Shown: piece by piece, positions 28,465 to 36,139 of the stretch
How the letters are laid out: every line of letters starts with the position of its first letter
Numbering within the stretch: position 1 is the stretch's first letter
Assembly: GCF_001660815.1 (NCBI RefSeq)
Contig: NZ_LYMI01000006.1
Location: 46,417 to 110,416, forward strand
Length of the DNA stretch: 64,000 bases
Origin: Xanthomonas nasturtii
GTDB taxonomy: Bacteria > Pseudomonadota > Gammaproteobacteria > Xanthomonadales > Xanthomonadaceae
Direction of reading: 5' to 3'
Notes under the pieces: model-generated
The model's input: the letters and a program-made list of their open reading frames with translations, nothing else
Told to the model about the DNA's origin: nothing
Database searches by the model: none
Translations under genes and position numbers: made by a program

Positions 28465-31161
28465 TCATTTGGCAAACACCCAGCACTTCACGGTGGTGCC
28501 GACGCCGGTCAGATCGTCCTTGAGGACTGCACTGTTGACCGCCACGTTGGCGCCGATGAACTTGTGCCGGCGCGAGTCCCCGAGCAGTGCACGCAGGACC
28601 TTGAGATCGGGCACGGACTGGCTGAACTGCGAAGCACGCGCAGCGAAGTGATTAAGGTTGATCGCAATGCGCTGCGCGTCGCGGCTGTGGTTGACGACGG
28701 CTTTGCCGTGGCCGGTGGCTTCGAGGTATTCGTAGGCTTCCCAGAACTCGTTGACCATCGCGTGGTCCGCGCTGATCGCCTTCTGTCGTTCCAGGGCCAT
28801 GTCCAACAACGCGAGCCGCGTCTGCTCGACCATGTCGTCAGGTAGAGCGACAACCAGGCGCAGACAGTCGAACAGCGCGAGCATCTGCGCATGGTTCTTG
28901 ATGACGCGCTCAAGGCGCAGATCCTGCTGCGCGCGCAGCTTGGCCTCGAAGACCTTCACACGCTCGGCGAACAGATCGAGGATGGCGCGCTCCTGGCGGA
29001 TGGCGCGCACAAGGAAATGGCTGACCTCTTCGACCTGCAGCGCATTGAGGTTATCGGCCGCGATGCGGCTTTCGGTGGTGACCTGCGGGCGTTTGAAGTG
29101 CAGCTTCACGATGCGTGTGAGGATCGCCTCGCTGGCGTCCACTGCGGCGTTCTGGGTGATCACGATCGTGCCGCGAAACGGAGGCTCGTATGTCTCGTTG
29201 CCGCCATTGCGCACGCCGCGCGTTGCCAGCGTGCCGCCGCCGAAGAAGTCTTTCAGCTCATCCCACTCGAACGTCTTGGAGTGCGCTTTGTCTGGCTCGC
29301 TGCGATCGGCTTCCAGCAGGACGACGGGCATGCCGGACACTTGGCCCATGGCGCGTGCACGGCCTGCCTTGGACGACTTGGCCGGGTCGAAGCCCTCGTA
29401 GTCCGAGCGGCCCAGCAGCTTCCACAGGAACGTCAGTAGCGTGGTCTTGCCGGCGCCGGCCTCACCGGTGGCTTCAAGGAACGGGAAGCTCTTGTGCCCG
29501 GCGCGGATCTGCTCGGCGAACAACGAGCCAAACCAGAACGTCATGGCAACCATGCCGTGCGTGCCGAAGCACTGCCACAGCCACGGCAGCCAATCCACGC
29601 GGAACGCCTCGGCGTCGCGCTGAATCTCCAAGCGGATGGACTTCTGCGTGGTCTTCAAGCGCAGCTTGTCGAACTCGAAGTAGTCCTCCTCGTTCGCCGT
29701 CACCAACTCGCCGTCGCGCACAGCCATGTCGCCGAGCAGGTAGGCGCGGTGTTCCTTGCTGTAGCCCACGAAGTCGATGGCATCGACCGTCTTGATCGCC
29801 TCGGTCTGCTCCTCGATCAGGCGGTCTAGCTGGTGGCCGGTACCGGTGAACATGGCGCCCGCGGCCAGGGAGATCAGGCGCTTTTTGAATTCGGACGCGC
29901 TGGAGACATGGCCACCGGTAAAGGTGCCCTTTACGCTGGGGCCATCGTGCGGGAAATCGACGCGGAAGTAGTACCAGCTTTCGTCCGTGACTTCCTGGCG
30001 TTGGAAGTACAGCGCTTCGGGGTAACAGTTGGCGATTTTCTGTACGGAACAGGCAGCGCGCTTGATCTTCTTCAGATCCTCGGCCGCAACCTCGTCGCCG
30101 TCGTCGGCATCGATGTCGCCCAGCTTCTCCTTGCGAAGCTTGTCGAAGCGCTGGGTGTCGAAATCGAACCAATACAGACGGGAGCGATACTCCAGCCAGA
30201 AGTCGTTGCGGCCGTCGTGCTCGAACATCAGCAGGCCTTTGTCCACCGCCGAGCGGGCCACGAGCAGGTCGCCCTGGTAGCGAGCTTCCTTGACGTCGTT
30301 GTCCCACTGCTTGGGATCATCAGACGCGATCGCGCGCAGATGTAGGTCGTTCCAGTCGGTCTTCTTGCCATCGCGCTGGACGATCTGCGCCGCACGTGAG
30401 TCGAAGCCCAGCGCCGCTGCGCGCTTGATGTGCTTGTGCGTGTAGGCACGGGCACCTGGCTCGTTGTCCAGTGCCCATACGAGCGTCGGCAGATCGGCCA
30501 AGCGTGCCTTCGCCAGCTCGCGTAGCGATTCTTCCGGAAATGCGTTGGAGGACATAGCCGATACCGCGCACATGCCGTGCTGCATGAGCGCGATCGCATC
30601 AAAGATGCCTTCGACGATCCACACCTCGCGTGCCGTCTGCATGGCTGTCAGCGCGGCAGGCGCCGCCCACCACGCCCCTGCATAGCTCTGACCTGGCGCA
30701 AAGCGCGCCTTCTGCTTGCCGAAGCGATGCGGGCGATCGATTAGGCGCTCCCACCAGCCACCCTTGACCAGCGCGAAGCGCACGGTCGCGGTGCCGGCGC
30801 TGATCTTGCGATCGTAGTGGCTGTCCTGGGTGTAGAGGCCTTTCAGCGGCGCCAGGTCAAAGCCACGCGAGAACTGCAGGTATGCATCGGCCGCTGCGTT
30901 GGGAGCCGCAGCCGTTGGCTGGAAGCGCTTGGACCAGTCGTCGAACAGGTCGTCGTACAGATCCTTGACGTGCAGCTCGCGCCCGCACTTGGATTGGCGG
31001 CCGCACTTCACCACCCAGGGCTTGAGATGGTTGGTGTAAAGCTCTTTCTTGCTGCAGGACGGGCACTTGCCGCCGCGCATGTACTCGGTACCACTACGGT
31101 GCTTGAGTCCGTAATCCCGTTCGAGCCGGGACAGCACCTGTTGTCGCAGATCCTCTTGCAT
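28465..31161 (-). CDS. Phage DNA primase/helicase
   Basis: An 898-residue replication protein. Residues 1-65 form a zinc-finger primase start (CPSCSKKELYTNHLKPWVVKC). A Toprim domain follows (VWIVEGIFDAIALMQHG with the catalytic Glu, then LVWALDNEPGARAYTHKHI). The C-terminal half is a P-loop helicase/ATPase (EATGEAGAGKTTLLTFLWKL Walker A, VVLLEADRSEPDK Walker B-like). It replaces the P2 gene A replication initiator, so this phage probably replicates by a different route. The gene ends 323 bp before the leader RNA gene block and follows two small early genes. Confidence 0.87.
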   Translation of the reverse strand: MQEDLRQQVLSRLERDYGLKHRSGTEYMRGGKCPSCSKKELYTNHLKPWVVKCGRQSKCGRELHVKDLYDDLFDDWSKRFQPTAAAPNAAADAYLQFSRGFDLAPLKGLYTQDSHYDRKISAGTATVRFALVKGGWWERLIDRPHRFGKQKARFAPGQSYAGAWWAAPAALTAMQTAREVWIVEGIFDAIALMQHGMCAVSAMSSNAFPEESLRELAKARLADLPTLVWALDNEPGARAYTHKHIKRAAALGFDSRAAQIVQRDGKKTDWNDLHLRAIASDDPKQWDNDVKEARYQGDLLVARSAVDKGLLMFEHDGRNDFWLEYRSRLYWFDFDTQRFDKLRKEKLGDIDADDGDEVAAEDLKKIKRAACSVQKIANCYPEALYFQRQEVTDESWYYFRVDFPHDGPSVKGTFTGGHVSSASEFKKRLISLAAGAMFTGTGHQLDRLIEEQTEAIKTVDAIDFVGYSKEHRAYLLGDMAVRDGELVTANEEDYFEFDKLRLKTTQKSIRLEIQRDAEAFRVDWLPWLWQCFGTHGMVAMTFWFGSLFAEQIRAGHKSFPFLEATGEAGAGKTTLLTFLWKLLGRSDYEGFDPAKSSKAGRARAMGQVSGMPVVLLEADRSEPDKAHSKTFEWDELKDFFGGGTLATRGVRNGGNETYEPPFRGTIVITQNAAVDASEAILTRIVKLHFKRPQVTTESRIAADNLNALQVEEVSHFLVRAIRQERAILDLFAERVKVFEAKLRAQQDLRLERVIKNHAQMLALFDCLRLVVALPDDMVEQTRLALLDMALERQKAISADHAMVNEFWEAYEYLEATGHGKAVVNHSRDAQRIAINLNHFAARASQFSQSVPDLKVLRALLGDSRRHKFIGANVAVNSAVLKDDLTGVGTTVKCWVFAK

Positions 31162-31170
31162 CGAGCTTCC

Positions 31171-31383
31171 TTAAACGCCGAGCACGCGCCAAGGCGCGGA
31201 CGGTGTTGTGGCGTTGTCGATCACGACATAAGCGCCGCCGGCACGACGGTGCGCGTCAACGGCGGCAGCGAGCAGGCGTGCCTCTTCGTGCTTTGCGTGT
31301 GGCGCTATGCGCTGCGGCGCATTGCTTGCCGCATCTACGAATCGCGGCTCTTGCGCAGTGAACCAGCTGCTGGCGTGCGTCAC
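31171..31383 (-). CDS. Phage hypothetical protein
   Basis: 70 residues (MTHASSWFTAQEPRFVDAAS), overlapping the upstream gene by 4 bp and ending 9 bp before the primase start. Helical middle with HAKHEEARLLAAAVDAHRRA; function unknown. Confidence 0.55.
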   Translation of the reverse strand: MTHASSWFTAQEPRFVDAASNAPQRIAPHAKHEEARLLAAAVDAHRRAGGAYVVIDNATTPSAPWRVLGV

Positions 31384-31658
31384 GAGCCGACCTCAGTATT
31401 TGGGTGTTGGAGAGTGGACAGGGCGATGGCCGATTCGGTCAGCACCACGAGGCGCTCATTTACGCTGTCAGACGTTGCAAGGCCCTCGCGCATGAGTGTT
31501 GCCACCACAACCGCACCGAAGCGCTGCGTGGTCTCCGGCGCGGCATTGCGGCCGATGTAACCGTGTTCGGTCTTCATTAGGCCGCCATGGTTGAGCGCGA
31601 CTTCCAGGCAAAGCTTCGCCGTGGGCGGCAATGCCGCCCAATCAAGGGTCTTTCGCAT
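31380..31658 (-). CDS. Phage hypothetical protein
   Basis: 92 residues (MRKTLDWAALPPTAKLCLEV), with a central helix-rich stretch FGAVVVATLMREGLATSDSV that could be a winged-helix fold. No firm family. Coupled to the next gene by an ATGA overlap. Confidence 0.55.
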   Translation of the reverse strand: MRKTLDWAALPPTAKLCLEVALNHGGLMKTEHGYIGRNAAPETTQRFGAVVVATLMREGLATSDSVNERLVVLTESAIALSTLQHPNTEVGS

Positions 31659-31668
31659 TAGAGGTGCC

Positions 31669-31989
31669 TCAGAGGTGAGGGAAGAACGGCTCGCCGCCGA
31701 CGGGGATGAGATCTAGCTGTCGGTCGCCGAGCGACTCGCGGTATGCCTGCAGCGCCTGGGCGCGCTCATAGGCGGGTGTCGGCGGGAGCTCGCTGTGTGA
31801 GGTGGGCACGCCGCTTGGGCTGGCAATACCGGTCAACTCCGAATGGCCTGTATAGGTCGCACCGCACATTGGGTTTTCGCACACATAGGAGTCGTGTCGC
31901 AGGAACTTGTGAGCGAGGAAGCTGGTGCGTTTGATGAGTCTTGCGCTGCAAGCCTCGCAGCGGAAAACGATTTTTTTTCGACCGAACAT
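31669..31989 (-). CDS. ogr: Ogr/Delta-type late gene activator
   Basis: A 106-residue zinc-finger protein: FRCEACSARLIKRTSFLAHK, then YVCENPMCGATYTGHSELTG and IASPSGVP. The CxxC...CxxxxC spacing and the RTS...SEL...I-PS-P pattern match the P2 Ogr and satellite P4 Delta activators, which recruit RNA polymerase to late promoters through the alpha subunit. In P2 ogr sits after gene D; here it lies in the early region near the immunity switch. ATG 31989 is chosen; a GTG two codons upstream is possible. Confidence 0.88.
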   Translation of the reverse strand: MFGRKKIVFRCEACSARLIKRTSFLAHKFLRHDSYVCENPMCGATYTGHSELTGIASPSGVPTSHSELPPTPAYERAQALQAYRESLGDRQLDLIPVGGEPFFPHL

Positions 31990-31991
31990 GC

Positions 31992-32249
31992 TCACCCCCT
32001 TGAGCTCTTGGCGGTTGGGATTTGTGTGGCACTATTGGGTGGTGCCTTGAGACCCAATGCGATTGCCGCTTTATGCGACTCGCCGTATTTGCCTTGAGAG
32101 CGGCCACGGAGCAGGTCATGTACGACCGACCGATCCACGCCGTTCTGCCGAGCGAATGCCGAGACCGTGATGCCATTTGCTTCAAGCCACTGCCGCGCCT
32201 GTTCCGGGCTGCGGGGCGTGAACTGCTGCATCTGACTCTTCGGGGGCAT
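31992..32249 (-). CDS. BcepMu gp16-like DNA-binding regulator
   Basis: 85 residues. SPEQARQWLEANGITVSAFARQNGVDRSVVHDLL is a helix-turn-helix, and GRSQGKYGESHKAAIALGLK is the conserved tail of the BcepMu gp16 family. It is the first gene of the leftward transcript, divergent from the CI-type repressor, so it occupies the Cro position in the switch. Start ATG 32249, 26 bp from the -10 element. Confidence 0.8.
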   Translation of the reverse strand: MPPKSQMQQFTPRSPEQARQWLEANGITVSAFARQNGVDRSVVHDLLRGRSQGKYGESHKAAIALGLKAPPNSATQIPTAKSSRG

Positions 32250-32274
32250 GTGGCGGTTCCGTCTACTTTTGGGA

Positions 32275-32303
32275 ATTTTGTGGACTTAACTCAACATTGT
32301 CAA
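32275..32303 (-). promoter_or_regulatory. Leftward early promoter in the immunity region
   Basis: On the minus strand TTGACA (32303-32298) and CAAAAT (32280-32275) are separated by 17 bp, upstream of the gp16-like gene. The repressor gene starts 17 bp away on the other strand, so the repressor probably binds here. Confidence 0.65.
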
Positions 32304-32319
32304 GTAAGGAAATGCCTGT

Positions 32320-32757
32320 ATGACCGTAGGGAAACGCCTGAAGGAAGAGCGCAAGCGGCTTGGCCTAACGCAGGACGAGATGGCCGTACAACTCGGCCTC
32401 ACGCGCTACGCGCAACTGAACTTCGAGAAAGACATCAACCTGCCCGGTGGAGCGTATCTACTAGCCGCGCTGAGTCGTGGCGTCGATGTCATGTACGTGC
32501 TGTCTGGACACCGAGCGCAGTTGGACCCCGCTGATAGGCTCCTGCTGTCTACGTTCAAAGATGCAGCACCGGCGACACGCAAGACTGTGCTTGCGGCATT
32601 GGGCTTGGTAGGCGATGCCTCGTCTTCCAATGCAGGAGCCGGCTCGGTCCTGACGTTCGACAACAGCGATGTGGGCCAAGCGGTTTCGACGACAGCGATC
32701 GTGGATCAAAGCAACATGCGGATTGTTGTTGGTGGACGCAAAAAAAAGAGCAAATGA
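32320..32757 (+). CDS. CI-type phage repressor (HTH_XRE)
   Basis: A 145-residue protein. The N-terminal HTH_XRE domain is MTVGKRLKEERKRLGLTQDE...VQLGLTRYAQLNFEKDINLP. The remainder (VLTFDNSDVGQAVSTTAIVD, ending GGRKKKSK) lacks the Ser-Lys peptidase dyad of LexA-type repressors, so it should be a P2 C-like, RecA-insensitive repressor. It is the only rightward gene of the left half and would maintain lysogeny by silencing the leftward operon. Confidence 0.85.
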   Translation: MTVGKRLKEERKRLGLTQDEMAVQLGLTRYAQLNFEKDINLPGGAYLLAALSRGVDVMYVLSGHRAQLDPADRLLLSTFKDAAPATRKTVLAALGLVGDASSSNAGAGSVLTFDNSDVGQAVSTTAIVDQSNMRIVVGGRKKKSK

Positions 32758-32848
32758 TCAGCATCGCTATTGGACAGTTGCTCGTGAGAAATTTGCCGTT
32801 ATCGGCTATACCAGCCTGAACTGTAGAGCTTGCTAGATCGCAAAGAAA

Positions 32849-32875
32849 AAGCCGCCGGCTTTTGACCGGCGGCTT
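32849..32875. terminator. Repressor terminator
   Basis: AAGCCGCCGG and CCGGCGGCTT form a perfect 10-bp stem, followed on the plus strand by CTTTG and preceded by AAAGAAAA (U-rich on the minus strand). It can serve the repressor and leftward tail-operon transcripts. Confidence 0.8.
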
Positions 32876-33023
32876 CTTTGTGGGTGCCAGCGCGTAGCTC
32901 CATGCGATCGAGTTGCCGTCGTCCTGACAGCGCGAGATGACCAGACATCCCTTGTGTACTTTCTTCCTAAAGCGAAAAGGCTGCCATAGGAAAAATCCTA
33001 CTTACAGGTAAGAACCCCACCCA

Positions 33024-34603
33024 TCAGAGCTGTGTCGCTTCGGCTGCGCTATTCACGACCGGTAGCGTTGATTTGGAAGCCGACTTGACGCATGTGTGTG
33101 ATACCTCGACCGGCTCGGTCTTGACGCCATCTGCATCCACCAGCCAGCGCTTGAAAATCATCGTTGCTGTAGCGCTACCGCTGCCGCAGCTGAAATTGAA
33201 GGTGAGCGGCGATGACGTAGAGGTAGTTGCTCGGGTGCCTGTCTGACAAGTCCAGCCTGGAGCACACTTTACAGGTTCGAAATACATAGTCACAGGAAAG
33301 GTCGGATTTCCAGAGTAATTAACCTTGTAAGGAACCTGGGATCCTTGAGGGCCAGATGAGGCAGGAATGGAGTCAATCTTAAAAGGGGTACATGCCGTCC
33401 CTTCCTTGTACAACTTAAGCCCCTTAGCCATGCCCTTGCTGGCTAGTAGCCGAAATTTCTCGTTCTGTAATGCGGCGGCATCAAGCGCGTTGGTGTGGAA
33501 TCCGACCTCGATAATGGTAGAAGGGAACTCGGCTACTCGATTCTCTCCTTTATTCTCTGCGCGTGGAGCAGTATCGACGCTCCACTGCGCGTAGGCTGCG
33601 TCAGCGTTTATTATTTCTTTCATGGAGCAAAGAATTTTTGAAGTTAAATCTTTGCTCTTTTCGGTGAGGGGGTGATCTTTTTGATAAAATCCTGTAGTCC
33701 CTCTGATGGCGTTGCTTTCGGCTGCATTGGTATGGATATGAAGGCCGTAGCTTGCTCCTAGGTAGTTTCCGTATAAGGGGCGTGAACGAATATCCTCATT
33801 CTTTTCGCGCTCTACACTTGTCTTGTCATTAGGAATTGACGCCCATATTTTCTGCTGATCCGGCAATAAATCCATCAAGTAGTACTTTGCAGAAACCTCC
33901 CACCATGGCTTTCCCGACGGTGTGTGTATCGCAGTGGACTCTGAGCGGACCAATGCAGTATTTATTTGGGAGCCATTTGCAGTAAGAGCGTTGTTTACTG
34001 CTGTGGCATATGCCGGAGTTGTTGTGTCTTCAAGCATTCCATTCTTAGGGTCGCGCTGATAGCTCCACGTGGCTTTGGCTCCATCGTGTTTAATGTACAA
34101 GCCATGTCCGGCAGATAACAGAAGCAGGGGGAGCGGATCTTCAGCCGGGCGAACTAGCCCACTTTTTTTTTTACGGCCTTGGGTTCAGGGTGATAGAAGA
34201 AAATGTCCTTCCCACCGTATGTGCACTCGTATTCGGTGACGCTGACCTCGCCGCGAAGCAAATAGCGGGCTGTCGTTGCGAAGCTGCTGCACTGTTCTTC
34301 AGAGTCAGCGCCAGCTGTTTCAGGAACAGCATCCTTGCCAAGCTCAATTGTGAGTTTGCTCTCTGTTGCAGATATGTGAGCTGAAACGTCGAACTTACGC
34401 TGACCAGGCAACTTAGTGGTCCTGCTTGCCTGCGACCGCAGCTGCTGTGTCACAGACCCTTCAATCGCACTTCGATCAATTGCAGACAAACTAGCTGTGG
34501 CGGCCCCGTCGCTCTTCTGCTCGACCGCACTTGCGTGGGAGACCACGAACAGGCTGGTTGCAATGGCAAGTGCTGTTGCGCTCAATTCCAATGAAAACTT
34601 CAT
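33024..34603 (-). pseudogene. Secreted N-acetylmuramoyl-L-alanine amidase split at an A10 tract
   Basis: A colinear but diverged homologue of the amidase at 45181. The first frame, from ATG 34603, has a signal peptide (MKFSLELSATALAIATSLFV...ASA) and stops at 34154. The second carries the Amidase_3 domain: SAGHGLYIKHD (zinc His), LHIHTNAAESN and TIIEVGFHTNALD (catalytic Glu). The frames meet at ten A residues on the coding strand (34163-34172); one extra A would join KAVKKK to SGLVRPAEDP and give about 526 residues. Either a mutant, or a gene expressed through polymerase slippage. It lies after gene D as a moron with lower GC than the tail genes. Confidence 0.8.
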
Positions 34604-34739
34604 TCTCTTACTCCGTGAGAAATTCCCTGATAGACCCCGGCTAGTGCCTAATATTTTGCGCCAGCCGGGCCTCGGATCCACCCCGTGCCGAGCGTATACG
34701 AGGTGATATTTCTTGTCCATCGCAGTATCAAAGAGGGTG

Positions 34740-35729
34740 CTAGGGCTGAATGTTTGTCTCAAGGGCAAGTGAAGTAGTGAAGCCGCTATTGCCCATTGTG
34801 TGAGTTGCCCTAGCGATCAGCCAATGCTGCAAATCGATTTCTGGTTTGAAGCCGATGAGCTTTAGGCTTTGCTCTGGTGACACATCCGCTCTGCCTAAAG
34901 CCAACGTGTAGTCGAACTTGGCCAAGCCCCGTTTCACCCTCTCGAGCTCCGCGTCCGCATGCTGGCGTGCCGTTGCCTCATCGGCATACGACTCGCGTAG
35001 GCGCTTGGCGTTGTCGTCTGTGCCCACCAGCACCGACTGCCGGCGTGCCTTGCCCTTGTCCACCCAGTACGCGCGCACACCGGTATAGGCATCGCGGTCG
35101 GCAACGGAGTACCGATGCTGGTCGCCATCGCGGCGCGTCAGGGTGACAGTCGGCAGTGATTTGCCGGTTGTCGTGATGCCGGCGCCGATGGGCGCAAAGA
35201 CCAGCGATCCTCCTTTCACCGTTGCCACCGCATCGAAGCGCTGCCCGAGGCGTGTCAGCAGATTCATGTCGCTCTCGTTGGCCTGGTCGAGATGGGGGAG
35301 CTTGGTGCGTGCCAGCGCCTCGGCCACGCGGGGCGTCAGCCCATGCTCGCCGGCGAGGGTATTGAGCACTGCACCGAGCGTGGTGTTGTGCCAACTGCGC
35401 TCGCGCCGCGTGCGCACGCTAGCGGTCAGGTCTGCGCTACGCGCACGCACGGTGATGATGTCCGGTGCGCCGCTGTATTCCACTTCGTCCACGATGAAGG
35501 TGCCTTTGTCGATCAGGCCCGTGGCTTTCCAACCCAGCGCAACGGCCAGGCGTACGCCGCGTTTGGGCAGCGCCATCCTGCCGTCGTGATCGTGGATCCG
35601 TAGATCAAGTTGGTCGGCCTCGCCGCCGCGGCATTCGGTAAGGGTGAGGTCGAGCAGGCGCGGTGCGATGCGCTCGGTGAGGTCGATGCCATCGAGCACC
35701 ACGCGCCACTGCGGAATCGGGTAGCTCAT
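34740..35729 (-). CDS. D: Phage late control protein D (tail hub)
   Basis: A 329-residue P2 gpD homologue, a baseplate/tail hub protein related to T4 gp27. Starts MSYPIPQWRVVLDGIDLTER; contains KLPHLDQANESDMNLLTRLG and the YSVADRDAYTGVRAYWVDKG region typical of the family. It is the last structural gene of the tail operon, overlapping U by 4 bp (ATGA). Confidence 0.93.
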   Translation of the reverse strand: MSYPIPQWRVVLDGIDLTERIAPRLLDLTLTECRGGEADQLDLRIHDHDGRMALPKRGVRLAVALGWKATGLIDKGTFIVDEVEYSGAPDIITVRARSADLTASVRTRRERSWHNTTLGAVLNTLAGEHGLTPRVAEALARTKLPHLDQANESDMNLLTRLGQRFDAVATVKGGSLVFAPIGAGITTTGKSLPTVTLTRRDGDQHRYSVADRDAYTGVRAYWVDKGKARRQSVLVGTDDNAKRLRESYADEATARQHADAELERVKRGLAKFDYTLALGRADVSPEQSLKLIGFKPEIDLQHWLIARATHTMGNSGFTTSLALETNIQP

Positions 35730-36127
35730 GCGGCAGTCGCCTCGGGCGCCACATCGTCGGTACGGCGTAGGCTCAGTTGGAACTCGACCCGGCGTGGCGT
35801 GCCATCCGGGAAGAACAGCGAGGCCGTCTCGTTGACCGCCAGCAACACGTACGGCCCATACACCCAGCCTGTGCCATCGACTAGCGGCAGCGGCTCGCCG
35901 GCGGCTGCGAGTCTACGCAGCGTGGTCAGCGATCCACGTGTGCCGGTGAGGTCCGGCGCGATCAGGCCGGATAACTCGATGGTCTCATCACCTGGGCCCA
36001 GGAACTGGCTGGCCGCGCGCGCGCCGACGCGCTCGCTGGTGGCATGGCGCCAACTCATCTGCCGCTGCAACTGCAGATATGCGGCGCTATCGAGGGCAAA
36101 TACAAACGTTCCGTAGGACATCATCAT
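35726..36127 (-). CDS. U: Phage tail protein U
   Basis: A 133-residue P2 gpU homologue, tail-terminator type. SYGTFVFALDSAAYLQLQRQ and ERVGARAASQFLGPGDETIE are characteristic, followed by ELSGLIAPDLTGTRGSL. Sits between tape measure T and hub D as in P2. Three consecutive start methionines leave the exact start open. Confidence 0.92.
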   Translation of the reverse strand: MMMSYGTFVFALDSAAYLQLQRQMSWRHATSERVGARAASQFLGPGDETIELSGLIAPDLTGTRGSLTTLRRLAAAGEPLPLVDGTGWVYGPYVLLAVNETASLFFPDGTPRRVEFQLSLRRTDDVAPEATAA

Positions 36128-36139
36128 CGGGGTGGATCC

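Noticed and set aside
33024..34100. Stand-alone 358-residue amidase starting MYIKHDG
   Set aside because: That start falls inside the AGHG zinc motif; alignment with the intact paralogue shows it is the 3' part of a longer frameshifted gene.
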